This document shows, one piece after another, positions 45,066 through 53,946 of a stretch of DNA of 64,000 bases. The position numbers and the translations under genes were made by a program. The notes under the pieces are model-generated. The model worked only from the letters and a program-made list of their open reading frames with translations. It was not told where the DNA came from and searched no databases. Each line of letters starts with the position of its first letter. Within the stretch, counting starts at the first letter, position 1. Source of the stretch: Leptospira inadai serovar Lyme str. 10 (GTDB taxonomy: Bacteria > Spirochaetota > Leptospiria > Leptospirales > Leptospiraceae); assembly GCF_000243675.2 (NCBI RefSeq), contig NZ_AHMM02000025.1:868001-932000 (forward strand), given 5' to 3'.

Positions 45066-45231
45066 ATGTCTCTTATGAGAAAGTAAGTAGTTTAAAATAT
45101 TATAATCTAATCCTTTCGTATTAAGAAAAAGATTCGAATATTTAAAAAAAGAGATAAACGAATGAAATTTTGAGAGCAACTAAGGCAAAATTGGTGTTAA
45201 ATGAAGGAAGGGAATCGGGGAACCTTCACTT

Positions 45232-46752
45232 ATGAAAGTAGACACACTCGAGTCTTCTGCGAAGGAAAACGTCGAAAGAGTAAATCATCCGAGTTTACGA
45301 ATGGAGCTAAAAATTCATTCGGGACCTCGCTCTTACTTTGACACGGAAACGGAAAGCCTACTGACGTTATCTATAATCAATTCCCGTCCGGAAGGATTGT
45401 CGGACGGGAAGCTTCCCACGTTGAACGCGGAGACCGATTGGGATCGTAAAACCTACTCGAGAGTGGAATCGCTTTTAAAGGAAGGTCTGGTCGTTCTGGT
45501 TCCGCGAATAAAATACCGTAAGGAAAAACGGGAAGGGGAAATAGTATTACATCTCGTTTCGGCCAAAGGAGACAACACTCGCGATCGAGAAGCCTTTAAG
45601 AATTTAGTCCTGGAAATACATCGCCGATCGGCTTGGGCCGTTAGAAATTACACGATAGAGAATCAAACAAATCGAAACCGCAAATTGGACATTCTTTTAG
45701 AGGAAATTCTTTCCGGAAAATGGAACGGGCCACGGCGTTCTTCCGACGAAGTTTTAAAAGGTTACTTGGAAAGAATCCGCATGCCTGAGCTTCTCCGAGA
45801 CGATTCTATAGCGGAGGCGGAAGAACAGATCGATGCCTTTATGCGGGAAGAGGGTTTTGTAATTCCGACAAAAAATTTCGGCTATGTTTACGTTCCGGAG
45901 GCGGAAGCGGATTCTCTTTTTAAAAAAGCGAAGAATCTTTATCGATATCAGTTACTACCGAAATTAACCGACGCGGTCCCTAATCTTGAAAATGAAATTC
46001 GAACGTATCGGGAATCCTTCTTGGACGTTTCTTACGACGACTTAATAGAAACTCCGACATTCGCGAGAGATAGGATGTTTGTAGGCGAATGGAAAAAATT
46101 TTCGCAAAGAATCGTTTCTTCTTTTGAAGCGGATATCTTGGCGATCTTATCGTCGATCGGTACGAAGGCGATCTCTTCGGACGAGTATAAGAAGGAGTTG
46201 GAAAATCGCAAGATCGAACGAGGTTTACGCCAAGCTCTTCCCGGGGCGGATCCGCCTATGGCAAGATTCCTAAGGTTGGAAGGAGCAGATTTTTCCGGAA
46301 CAAAGCTCCCTAGAAGTTTGGAGGAAGATCCCCAATTTCTTAGTATCGTATACTTTGGCACAAAGGGGCCTTGTTTATGCGTTTGTCCTAATTCGGAAGA
46401 GACGGTCTTGGCGATTTTCGGCGAATTAGAGGACAAATATTCCTTCGATTCTGAAACCGCATTATCGTTTCTATTAATGATTTATGCTAGGCGAAATCGC
46501 ATGGGGGCCTGGTTCAATAAAGAGGTGTTTCGCGAGGCTTTTTGCGGAGCCGCTTTAGCTTGCTTAGGAAAAAAAGTTCCATGGCTGTACCGAATGGCTT
46601 TTTTTGTAGGTTTTAGGAGATCTCTTCTATCCGAAGTATTTCACCTTCTTTCGGTGCTCGACTATGATCAACTTGACAGAAAATTGGAAGGAGAAAGCCA
46701 ATCTCGTAGAAAGTACGAGATGCTCAGACAGGAATTTTTGAAAGTAATTTGA
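45232..46752 (+). CDS. large hypothetical protein, probably leptospiral
   Basis: 506 residues, soluble, rich in Glu, Lys and Arg, with no signal peptide. I recognise no domain. A small hydrophobic stretch (ALSFLLMIYARRN, about 420-432) and paired cysteines (GPCLCVCPN near 380) stand out. The C-terminal 130 residues are compact and helical. Upstream lies the truncated GGT, so this gene may have gained a new neighbour. No partner indicates function. Confidence 0.65.
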   Translation: MKVDTLESSAKENVERVNHPSLRMELKIHSGPRSYFDTETESLLTLSIINSRPEGLSDGKLPTLNAETDWDRKTYSRVESLLKEGLVVLVPRIKYRKEKREGEIVLHLVSAKGDNTRDREAFKNLVLEIHRRSAWAVRNYTIENQTNRNRKLDILLEEILSGKWNGPRRSSDEVLKGYLERIRMPELLRDDSIAEAEEQIDAFMREEGFVIPTKNFGYVYVPEAEADSLFKKAKNLYRYQLLPKLTDAVPNLENEIRTYRESFLDVSYDDLIETPTFARDRMFVGEWKKFSQRIVSSFEADILAILSSIGTKAISSDEYKKELENRKIERGLRQALPGADPPMARFLRLEGADFSGTKLPRSLEEDPQFLSIVYFGTKGPCLCVCPNSEETVLAIFGELEDKYSFDSETALSFLLMIYARRNRMGAWFNKEVFREAFCGAALACLGKKVPWLYRMAFFVGFRRSLLSEVFHLLSVLDYDQLDRKLEGESQSRRKYEMLRQEFLKVI

Positions 46753-46771
46753 TCTGCGGGCGTCGGTCGTT

Positions 46772-47899
46772 TTACTCCAATAATTCGGCTTTCCCGTAAA
46801 GCGGTGTGATCACACGAATTTGATCTTTCTTATAGTCCAATGCGTACAAAGTAAAGCTAGTATACGGCTTATATTCGCCGTCCTTACTACCGTTCACAAT
46901 ATTAGGATCTCCTAAAAAATATGCGTAACCGTTCTTAACGACCGGGAAGGAACCTAAATAAGACGATTCGAATCTGCGTTTAGCGACCAAGTCGACGACA
47001 ACTATATAACTGGATTTTCCTTCCGAACGTTCCGTAAAAGCAACCGTCCTGCCGTCGGTTCCGACGCTAAGACTAAATTGTTCCTTCGAATTCCCTTCCG
47101 TTTTGGGGGGATAAAAGGGCCTGTCCAGCTTAACTAGCTCGCCTTGCGAGGCCCCCAAAATATACAGTTTATTTTCCTTTTCGGTGGCCGCGCGAACGAC
47201 CACAAGGTCGTCTAGTAAGGAATATACATCTAGAATTTGTAATTTTTCTTTTCCTGTTTCGATCCATGCTAAAGTAGCTATTATGCCGGTTTCGGTCGAA
47301 AATTTATGAATCGGCACTCGCGTCGAGTCTTCGCCGTGTTCCGAATATTTAACCTCGTTTCCCACCAAATACACGTAATTTTGATCGGCCGATATAAACG
47401 GTTGGAGTCCCGGCGCGACGCTCACTTCCTTTTCTTTCTCATAATCGAAGACGACCGTCTCCCATCGTTCGCTGGTTTTTCGTGAGAACAAAAGCCAAGG
47501 TTTTCCTCTAAAAAAACCGGAATTTCCCGGAAACGCATCCTTAGAACCCGGAACGGTTTTACCTTTCCCTGATGTTAGGTTTAGTAGAAAGAGTTCCTTA
47601 CGAGTCTTAAATAATATATAATTCTGCTTACGAAATATCGGGAGCCCTTTCTCCAAGGCTCCCGTATAGATTAATTTGGTTTTTCCGTTTGTTGGGGATA
47701 CGGAAACTAAACGTAGGATTCCTTTATCTTCTTGAACGACGTAAATAGGAGAGAGCGGTTCGAAGCCGGACTGAACTAGATTCACTCCGACTATGCCGGA
47801 ATTTTGAAGGAATAGTAAGGAAAATAACAGAGCTTGGAAGAAAAGATTAACTTTACCTTTTCGGAGAAACGCCCGTTTCACCTTCTTCATATAAGCCAT
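46772..47899 (-). CDS. exported beta-propeller-like hypothetical protein
   Basis: 375 residues. A basic N-terminus and hydrophobic signal (about 19-42, LFFQALLFSLLFLQNSG) leads to about six repeated blade-like units with VSPTNGKTKLIY, LFLLNLTSGKGK, ETVVFDYEKEKE, YVYLVGNEVKY, KLYILGASQGEL and SYIVVVDLVAKRRFES. These resemble TolB/DPP-type propeller strands but with no clear family. Probably periplasmic or surface-exposed, either anchored by the N-terminal helix or cleaved. The start may be Met1 or Met4. Lies 42 bp downstream of acyP on the same strand. Confidence 0.65.
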   Translation of the reverse strand: MAYMKKVKRAFLRKGKVNLFFQALLFSLLFLQNSGIVGVNLVQSGFEPLSPIYVVQEDKGILRLVSVSPTNGKTKLIYTGALEKGLPIFRKQNYILFKTRKELFLLNLTSGKGKTVPGSKDAFPGNSGFFRGKPWLLFSRKTSERWETVVFDYEKEKEVSVAPGLQPFISADQNYVYLVGNEVKYSEHGEDSTRVPIHKFSTETGIIATLAWIETGKEKLQILDVYSLLDDLVVVRAATEKENKLYILGASQGELVKLDRPFYPPKTEGNSKEQFSLSVGTDGRTVAFTERSEGKSSYIVVVDLVAKRRFESSYLGSFPVVKNGYAYFLGDPNIVNGSKDGEYKPYTSFTLYALDYKKDQIRVITPLYGKAELLE

Positions 47900-47941
47900 T
47901 TTCGTCTCAAAGAATCGATTCGTCAGTAATTTAATCCGCTG

Positions 47942-48229
47942 CTAACGCTTGATTTCAAATGTTCTAAAATTCCCTTTGGGTTCTTCCCATTGGATCGTCG
48001 TTTCGACGACTTTCGCTTTAGAAGGACCTCGTTGGACTGCCTTGTACAGATCTTCTATAAAGACTTTGTCCCCTTCGACGACTACTTCGACTTCGCCGGA
48101 CGGAAGATTCATCGTGTAACCTGTGAGTCTGCATTCCTGCGCCCGTTGTAAAACGAAGTAACGAAATCCGACTCCTTGAACGGCTCCTCGTATTCTGATT
48201 TTCGCTCTGGTTTGGTTCTTACTTGCCAT
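47942..48229 (-). CDS. acyP: acylphosphatase
   Basis: 95 residues. The signature GAVQGVGFRYFVLQRAQECR carries the phosphate-binding loop and the essential Arg, and the catalytic Asn is in GYTMNLPSGEVEVVVEG. It hydrolyses acyl phosphates in the cytoplasm. TAGGAGGGCGA stands just before the ATG, an excellent ribosome-binding site. Full length, no changes in key residues. Separated from the globin/RppH pair by 64 bp. Confidence 0.95.
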   Translation of the reverse strand: MASKNQTRAKIRIRGAVQGVGFRYFVLQRAQECRLTGYTMNLPSGEVEVVVEGDKVFIEDLYKAVQRGPSKAKVVETTIQWEEPKGNFRTFEIKR

Positions 48230-48293
48230 TCGCCCTCCTAAAAAAGAATATTCTAAGAATCAGCGTCGAATTTGAAACAAGAAATACTTCGTT

Positions 48294-48713
48294 TCAGGCC
48301 TTGTTTACCATCCATGCCGAGAAGCCTTGCAGAAATTCCCAAATGATATCCTTCGATTCTTGATCCACTTCCCAGTTCTGAATCGCTTCGCGATAACAGG
48401 AAAGCCAAGCTCTCCGAGATTTCTCATCTATTGGGAAAGGAAGATGTCTCGCTCTCATTCTAGGCGGTCCGTACCTTTCCACATAATAAGGAGGTCCACC
48501 CACTACTTGAATTAAAAAATCGGCGGACTTTTGTATGCTTGGTTCTAAATTTTCCGGAAACATCCAAGCTATGGGGCTGGAAGGAATTTTTCCGTAAAAA
48601 TCGACGACTAGACTTCGTAATTTTTCCTCGCCTAATTTTAGAAAAAGGGTGCGAAGTCTTGGATCCGGAACGGGAGGACCGGACTCCGGTGTATAAATGG
48701 AATGTTCGCTCAA
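48294..48713 (-). CDS. truncated hemoglobin, group II-like
   Basis: 139 residues with the 2-on-2 globin pattern: proximal His90 in [16 protein letters not shown] and the following [16 protein letters not shown] helix. This resembles group II (trHbO/YjbI) proteins. Likely binds heme and O2 or NO, with a role in oxygen handling or nitrosative stress. The TTG start overlaps the stop codon of the RppH gene (TTGA), so translation is coupled. The pairing of an RNA pyrophosphohydrolase with a globin is unexpected and may be just compaction. Confidence 0.86.
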   Translation of the reverse strand: MSEHSIYTPESGPPVPDPRLRTLFLKLGEEKLRSLVVDFYGKIPSSPIAWMFPENLEPSIQKSADFLIQVVGGPPYYVERYGPPRMRARHLPFPIDEKSRRAWLSCYREAIQNWEVDQESKDIIWEFLQGFSAWMVNKA

Positions 48714-49213
48714 AGTTCGGGTCCTCTTGATAAGTAAGACCTAATCTTAGGTTCAAATTCCGTAACGAGTCTTTCGTAAACATCGCGTTTAAATGGAACT
48801 ACGGTCGTGAGACAATCGCGGATAGGAATAAAACGGACTCTTTCGAATTCGCGTTCATGAACGTCCAATCGGCAATCTTCCGCGATCCCGTTCCAATAAA
48901 ATAGGAACCACTTTTGCGTTTGTCCTCTGAATTTCTTTAGATGCTTATTCAGGGTGAGGTTTTCCGGGAAGTCGTACTGTATCCATTCGGGGAATTCATA
49001 AATTATGATGCCGTTCTGAATACCGACTTCCTCGTAAAGTTCGCGGCGTGCGGCATCTTCCGAACCTTCTCCATCGTCGATGCCTCCTTGCGGGAATTGC
49101 CAGGATCCTCGGAAGTTAGTTCGTTCCCCTACCAGTACGTCTCCATTTGAATTAAAGACGACCATTCCGACGTTCTTTCTATACGGTTTTTCCATTCTAT
49201 AGGAAGAAAACAT
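48710..49213 (-). CDS. rppH: RNA pyrophosphohydrolase (RppH-like Nudix)
   Basis: 167 residues, or 161 from an internal ATG at 49195 which matches the start of E. coli RppH better ([15 protein letters not shown]). Nudix box is [20 protein letters not shown] at 43-62 followed by VG. The GSWQFPQGG just before is typical of RppH/ApaH-type Nudix enzymes. Removes pyrophosphate from the 5' end of mRNA and so triggers decay; may also cleave Ap4A. The first ATG lacks a strong ribosome-binding site. Overlaps the globin start by 4 bp. Confidence 0.93.
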   Translation of the reverse strand: MFSSYRMEKPYRKNVGMVVFNSNGDVLVGERTNFRGSWQFPQGGIDDGEGSEDAARRELYEEVGIQNGIIIYEFPEWIQYDFPENLTLNKHLKKFRGQTQKWFLFYWNGIAEDCRLDVHEREFERVRFIPIRDCLTTVVPFKRDVYERLVTEFEPKIRSYLSRGPEL

Positions 49214-49459
49214 CCCGGATGTTTAAGAGACAAGCGGTTTCCCTTTAAATTGTTTTCCGTATCGAACGAATAAACCTATCGGTATCCGGGGTCGACCGAT
49301 TCCCGATGCCTCACTCAAGTAATTCGAATCGAAGACGCGATTCTATCTCTTATAGCAAAAGATAGATACACCGATAAACGAATAGAGGATAGACAAAGTG
49401 AGGCCGTCCTATTCATTGGGACAAAAGCTATTATCTTTTAGGAGGATAGTATTTCGAAG

Positions 49460-49891
49460 ATGCAAGTGCAACGTAAGCGTAGCCGTCGTCGAATATTTGT
49501 TGAAGCAGACTTCGAGATTCGGGAATCTCATATTCCCGGAATTGGAATGGGCCTTTTTCCCAAGGAAGACGTTCAAAAAGGCGATACGGTCGGCTACTAT
49601 ACCGGTAGAGTTTTGGATGATAAATCGGCAAACTCGTCCAAATACTGTGAATCGAAATACTTACTCTGGATCTGCAAGGATCATTGGATCTACGGGGAAG
49701 GAAAAAAATCCAACTACACCCGTTATATTAACCATAGTACGAAACCGAATATTAAATTAGTTGTATCTACTCGATGGAAGACGGCTCGCTTCGAGGCCCT
49801 TCGAAAAATTCGGGCTGGAGAAGAGCTTTTCTTCGATTACGGAGACGAGTACTGGATCAACGTCGATATTTCTCCGGTGGAACGAAACTAG
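49460..49891 (+). CDS. SET-domain protein lysine methyltransferase
   Basis: 143 residues. A compact SET domain after a basic N-terminus ([10 protein letters not shown]). [21 protein letters not shown] is the first strand group. [10 protein letters not shown] (Asn91, His92, Pro96, Asn97) binds [16 protein letters not shown] (Tyr127) completes the lysine site. There are no pre-SET or post-SET cysteines. Probably methylates lysines in a bacterial protein; substrate unknown. An ideal AGGAGG lies 14 bases upstream of the ATG but only 5 upstream of an in-frame ATT, so initiation may occur at ATT 49451. Stands alone between two minus-strand genes. Confidence 0.9.
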   Translation: MQVQRKRSRRRIFVEADFEIRESHIPGIGMGLFPKEDVQKGDTVGYYTGRVLDDKSANSSKYCESKYLLWICKDHWIYGEGKKSNYTRYINHSTKPNIKLVVSTRWKTARFEALRKIRAGEELFFDYGDEYWINVDISPVERN

Positions 49892-49943
49892 CCAAATTCG
49901 GATTTTTCGTCTTCACGAACGGTATCGAATTTAGTCCGGTTCG

Positions 49944-51014
49944 TTATGCGGCGACCGTCTCTCGGTCCGCCTTTTTTTCAGGCGAAGTTCCGGATTGACC
50001 GATATGCTTGAAAAAGAACGCAAATCCATTAATTAAATCGAATATAGCCGGAATCGTCTTTAGGGAAATTCCGACGTCTCCATGAGAAATTAGCGGAGTT
50101 AAAACGAGCTTTACTTTTTTACTTGATAGGGCCTTCGCCATAATCACCGCTTCCGCTGGTGGGACCACTTTATCCTCGAGTCCATGTACGATCGAAATCG
50201 GACAGGATATGGACTCTAACTTATCTTTTACCTGTAAATCCTTTAAGAAAGACGCTTTTTTTCCGGCATTATCCAGGATCTTGCGCCAAATCTCCTGTCT
50301 GTAAGTCGGGTTGTCTCTTAATTCCTCGAAAATTTTTCGATTCATGGATTTTATCGATTGGAGTATTCCGGGTAATTCCGATATTTCCCGCCCGTAGCTT
50401 CCGTCTAGAACGCAGGCTTTAATCGCTTTCTCGACTTCCTTATTGTTGCCGATTCCATATTTTATAAAATTATAAAGTAATATCATCCGACCATACTCGT
50501 CCCCGTCCGGCGAGGTCATTAGATAGTCCAAAGTAGAGGAGACGTCGCAATAGGCGCCGATCGTTAAAATGGATTCGATTCGATCCGAAATTTCAGGATT
50601 GGAGGCGGCAATCAATCCCATGCTTCCGGAAAACGAGGGGGCAATATAAGAGAGTTTTCCTTTGGGACAATAAACCGAATGGGAAGACACGCTTACGATC
50701 ATGTCCTGTATAGTTTGAATCGTCTCTTTTTCGATTCGAAACTCGGTCACTTCTTTCAGCAAAGGAGAAATCACCGTATAGCCGACTGCGCAGGCGGCTT
50801 GGCAAACCGCGGCAAATCTCGGATCTTTATTTCCTAAATAAGCGAGGCCGTTGACGGCTAAGATCGTTCCTTTCGAATCATTTTTAGGTGTGTAAAGGAT
50901 TGCGGGAATCTCTTTGTCGGGTAATGAAAGTAGAATTTCTGTTTCTTGAACCCGCGGAGGTTCGGAGCTTTGGCAATGGAGAGCGAATAGAGCGGCTTCC
51001 AGGAAATTTTTCAT
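49944..51014 (-). CDS. alpha/beta hydrolase fold protein
   Basis: 356 residues. The core has ILAVNGLAYLG, a nucleophile-elbow-like LSYIAPSFSGSMGLIAA (Ser in SFSGS), and a C-terminal VHGLEDKVVPPAEAV with the Asp and LISHGDVG with the His. An unusually long cap of about 100 residues lies between (about 170-260). No convincing signal peptide at the N-terminus (a weak ALFALHC stretch could be a lipobox-like start). Substrate not predictable; the elbow GPSFSGS is unlike typical GxSxG, so it may be a non-esterase fold member. Confidence 0.8.
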   Translation of the reverse strand: MKNFLEAALFALHCQSSEPPRVQETEILLSLPDKEIPAILYTPKNDSKGTILAVNGLAYLGNKDPRFAAVCQAACAVGYTVISPLLKEVTEFRIEKETIQTIQDMIVSVSSHSVYCPKGKLSYIAPSFSGSMGLIAASNPEISDRIESILTIGAYCDVSSTLDYLMTSPDGDEYGRMILLYNFIKYGIGNNKEVEKAIKACVLDGSYGREISELPGILQSIKSMNRKIFEELRDNPTYRQEIWRKILDNAGKKASFLKDLQVKDKLESISCPISIVHGLEDKVVPPAEAVIMAKALSSKKVKLVLTPLISHGDVGISLKTIPAIFDLINGFAFFFKHIGQSGTSPEKKADRETVAA

Positions 51015-51319
51015 AACTCGTATCGGACTAAGCTTTGGTTAAAAGACGATAACATTTTTATGACGTTTTTCGAATTTAGCCGAGGTTTCAGGTAAAAAAC
51101 AGGATACTTAATTACAATATCGATTTCGAACGATACTGTTGAAATAAACTGCAAGTAAAATTCAAGGTTTGTCCCGGAATAGTAATTCTATTGGGAGGAG
51201 AATCGGTTAATCGGTAATGGCTTTTCCGCGTGACTTCGGCCATTTCCCTCAAATTTTACTTTTCTTGGCCTTTCTTTTTTAGATATTCCATCAAAAAGCA
51301 AAAAACGAATAGATAGGAA
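51015..51319. other. intergenic region between hydrolase and recombinase genes
   Basis: 305 bp, AT-rich, between divergent genes. It must hold both promoters, but I see no confident -35/-10 pair. A GGGAGGAG at 51195-51202 is followed 17 bp later by a 21-codon ORF which I do not trust. No hairpin or repeat of note. Confidence 0.4.
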
Positions 51320-51925
51320 ATGGAAATGGTTTTATTAAAATTTTCCCCTAAGCCGGATCGATCCGGGTCTGAGCACGAAAATGATCCGGGTTTTTTAACT
51401 ATAGCCGAAATGCGACGCCTTTTTCAAGCAGCCAAAAGTAATGAAAATCATTACCTTTGGATTCAAATGATTTATTCTTTCGGATTATTTATTACTGAAT
51501 TGGTTTCTCTCGAGGTTCGGGATTTAGATTGGACAAAAAATCAAATCATGATTCAGCATTCGAAAAAATTAAAGAGCAGAACCCTCACGATCCCCCTTTC
51601 TTTGCAAAGGGATTTATGGCTTGCGACCAGGGGAAAATCGGAAGATGCATTCTTATTTTCGGGTAGGGGTGGACAGGTTCACCCGCGAACCATTCAAAAA
51701 ATGTTTTCAAAGTTAGAGAAGGCGTGCGGGCTTGCCGTGAGCGTAATTCGAATACGGAGATCGCTGGCGGTGCATTTGATCGAAGCAGGTTGGGGGATGG
51801 AAGAAGCTCGAGAGTATCTGGGTTTTACTTCGAAGAGATCGGTCCAAGAATTGCTGGGTCCTGCAAGAATTTCCCCGGTCAGAAAAATCTTTCCATTAGA
51901 GGAAATTCTGCGTGTCGCCGCGTAA
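51320..51925 (+). CDS. tyrosine recombinase-fold protein with lost catalytic residues
   Basis: 201 residues aligning with the catalytic domain of XerC/XerD but missing the N-terminal core-binding domain. Of the usual active site, Arg I is Phe57 (GLFITEL for GLRxxEL), the box II His is Ile143, Arg II is kept (Arg146), box III His is Phe169 (YLGFTS for LLGHxx) and the nucleophilic Tyr is Leu178. The candidate Lys in SKKLKSRTLTIPL is retained. It therefore cannot recombine by the known mechanism but keeps the fold and could bind DNA. AGGAAATGG precedes the start. No attachment site is seen. Confidence 0.82.
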   Translation: MEMVLLKFSPKPDRSGSEHENDPGFLTIAEMRRLFQAAKSNENHYLWIQMIYSFGLFITELVSLEVRDLDWTKNQIMIQHSKKLKSRTLTIPLSLQRDLWLATRGKSEDAFLFSGRGGQVHPRTIQKMFSKLEKACGLAVSVIRIRRSLAVHLIEAGWGMEEAREYLGFTSKRSVQELLGPARISPVRKIFPLEEILRVAA

Positions 51926-51995
51926 GTCGGAATAACGGAAAACCCTAAAAATTTGTTGTAAAACCCCATTTCCTCCCTATTTTAGTCTCGGACGA

Positions 51996-52044
51996 GCGTT
52001 TCTAATCCCTTTTTTTAAAGAGGAAAAGATGGATTAGGACACGC
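51996..52044 (+). promoter_or_regulatory. hairpin in the leader of the STAS gene
   Basis: Arms GCGT...CTAATCC (51996-52008) and GGATTAG...ACGC (52031-52044), with a small internal loop and a T- and A-rich apical loop, followed by TTTTCC. It lies 28 bp before the STAS start and could end upstream transcription or act as a leader element. Confidence 0.45.
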
Positions 52045-52071
52045 TTTTCCAGACGTTAGCGGGAGCCTCAC

Positions 52072-52407
52072 TTGGAAATTAAGACCAAAAAAATCGGGAA
52101 GCATACCCTCGTTCAATTGGACGGCCGGTTAGATATCACCCATTCCGACGAGGTTGAAGCGAAACTCTTGGATGACGTCCAAGCGGGTTTAGGTGATATC
52201 ATAATCAATTTGCAAAATATCTCGTACATCTCTTCCTCCGGTATTAGAATCTTCGTCGGGATGGTACGCGAATTGGAAAAGCAAGGTCGCAAGCTCAAAC
52301 TTTGTTGTATTACGCCGAACGTAAAAAAAGTGTTCGATGTAGTGGAATTACTCGATTTGTTCGAGGTTTTCGAAACCGAACAAGAAGCAGTCGCAACGCT
52401 TAAATAA
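52072..52407 (+). CDS. STAS-domain anti-sigma factor antagonist
   Basis: 111 residues, TTG start after GGGAG. Typical SpoIIAA/RsbV fold: LVQLDGRLDITHSDEVE, then IIINLQNISYISSSGIRIF with the phosphorylatable Ser55 (aligned to SpoIIAA Ser58). It takes part in partner switching: when dephosphorylated it frees a sigma factor or another target from a GHKL kinase. No kinase lies adjacent; the two GHKL proteins in the window are far off and not known to be partners. Next gene begins 27 bp downstream. Confidence 0.94.
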   Translation: MEIKTKKIGKHTLVQLDGRLDITHSDEVEAKLLDDVQAGLGDIIINLQNISYISSSGIRIFVGMVRELEKQGRKLKLCCITPNVKKVFDVVELLDLFEVFETEQEAVATLK

Positions 52408-52434
52408 ACTTACAGGGGGACCGGACCGAAACCA

Positions 52435-53943
52435 ATGAAGTCCCCCGAATTCCAATCTAAATCCGACCGAACCCTAGGACTCGTTTCCCTCCTCGGGTTA
52501 GTCGTCTTATCAATTCTTTATTTATTCGCATTCCGACTTTCCGAAAAAGAATTTCCGCCCACCTGGCCCGACGAAGTTCTTTTTTATTCTCCATCCATGG
52601 ATTTTGCGACTCACGGGACGTTTCGCACTCTTGTACTCGAAGGCTTGATTCGCGGAATGGAATATAAGACTCTCTGGGTACCTCCTTTATTCTTCATTTT
52701 AAACGGAGGAGTTCTTTCCTTTTTCGGTGGAGGACTGGAAGTCATTCGCTTCTTTTCCGCTCTTGTGTCTCTCGGCTCCGTGTGGTTGTTTTGGTTTTTG
52801 TTAAAAGAAATCGGCTTTTCCCCCCGAGCAAGATTGGGCGCATGCCTGTTACTCGTTACGGATCTGCTTTTTCTTAGAGTCGGTTGGACCGCGCGGATGG
52901 AGGCGCTCTGTCTGTTTTGGGCTTTGGCATCCATTTTCGTTTTGGCGAGAAAGGTCAGTTGGAACGGAGAAGCGAAGAATGATCTTACATTTTTGGAAGG
53001 ATTCGGATCGGGCTTCTTTTTAGGTCTTTCTTTTTTGTCTCATCCTTTCGGCGCGGTTTTCGGAATTCCGGTGTTATTCTTGATTCACCGGGCTAAGGCC
53101 TGGAATATTTGGACATTTTGGGCGGGGGGGAGTCTTCCGTTAATCGCGTGGGCGATCTGGATTCATCCCGATTGGGAATTGTTTATCATTCAATTCGGAG
53201 CGCAATTCGGGCGGAAACGCGAATTGTTGCAGACGTTTTCTCCATTAACAAAAGTGAAAGTTTTGTTAGGAGGATATGAGAGTCCGGGTTCGCGACTTTG
53301 GTTTTATCTAGCCCTACTATTCGGAGTTTGGGTGGTTCGAAAAGAATTATTGGAAAGGAAGAATTTAGCGTTCTTTCTATCGCTATGGTTATCGACCATT
53401 CTCGCTTTCTTATTTCTTTCCACGGAATATTATTACGTAATGTATTTGTGTCTTCCTCTCTCCGCATTCGGCGGCTTTTTCTTTGAAAGAATCAGAAGCA
53501 GAAGAATCCAATACGTCGCCGGGTTATTGGTTTTTTGCAATTTGTTCATCTTGTTTTATGCATATAGAAAAATCGGCTTTGCAAATCCGGAATTCGATTT
53601 GAATGCGAAATTCTCGAGGGCGATTTTGACGGAATTAAAGGGCTCTAAACGAGTCTATCTTCAGGCGATTCCGGATCCGTATTTCGATCTTGTCGAAGGT
53701 CTGCCCCATTCGAAAATACTTGAATTCATTCCGGGAGAATTGCCGATTCCGGCGGAAGAGTTTCTCCCGACTTTGCAAACGATCGACGCCTTTGTCTTTT
53801 CCGAAGGTCAAAAACGGAACGAACATATCCAAAGGTTTCTTGAAGAAAATTCGAATAAGTTTAGAATAAAAAGCGTCTCCGTCGAACCGTCGACTCCAAG
53901 AAAGCTCGTAAAGGCGGAAGCGGTAATTTATCTCAGAAGATAA
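52435..53943 (+). CDS. integral membrane glycosyltransferase-like protein (GT39/ArnT type)
   Basis: 502 residues with about 10 membrane helices. The first extracytoplasmic loop has the acidic FPPTWPDEVLFY motif seen in GT39/GT83 enzymes, where the Asp-Glu pair serves catalysis, and TARMEALCLFWAL follows in helix 4 region. Such enzymes transfer sugars from polyprenyl-phosphate donors to lipids or proteins at the membrane. The soluble C-terminal domain (about 400-502) is small. Starts 27 bp after STAS and ends 3 bp before the SGNH gene, probably an operon. Confidence 0.8.
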   Translation: MKSPEFQSKSDRTLGLVSLLGLVVLSILYLFAFRLSEKEFPPTWPDEVLFYSPSMDFATHGTFRTLVLEGLIRGMEYKTLWVPPLFFILNGGVLSFFGGGLEVIRFFSALVSLGSVWLFWFLLKEIGFSPRARLGACLLLVTDLLFLRVGWTARMEALCLFWALASIFVLARKVSWNGEAKNDLTFLEGFGSGFFLGLSFLSHPFGAVFGIPVLFLIHRAKAWNIWTFWAGGSLPLIAWAIWIHPDWELFIIQFGAQFGRKRELLQTFSPLTKVKVLLGGYESPGSRLWFYLALLFGVWVVRKELLERKNLAFFLSLWLSTILAFLFLSTEYYYVMYLCLPLSAFGGFFFERIRSRRIQYVAGLLVFCNLFILFYAYRKIGFANPEFDLNAKFSRAILTELKGSKRVYLQAIPDPYFDLVEGLPHSKILEFIPGELPIPAEEFLPTLQTIDAFVFSEGQKRNEHIQRFLEENSNKFRIKSVSVEPSTPRKLVKAEAVIYLRR

Positions 53944-53946
53944 ACG

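Noticed and set aside
46032..46436. 134-codon minus-strand ORF inside the 506-residue gene
   Set aside because: Shadow frame; Ser/Pro/Asn-rich with no start signal, while the plus-strand frame is continuous over 1.5 kb.
51204..51282. 21-codon ORF with an upstream GGAGGAG
   Set aside because: The Shine-Dalgarno is about 17 bases from the ATG and the peptide is very short and hydrophobic; chance is likely.
51320..51925. Integrase as evidence for a genomic island
   Set aside because: The catalytic residues are gone and no att site, tRNA, direct repeat or phage gene adjoins it; neighbours are housekeeping-type.
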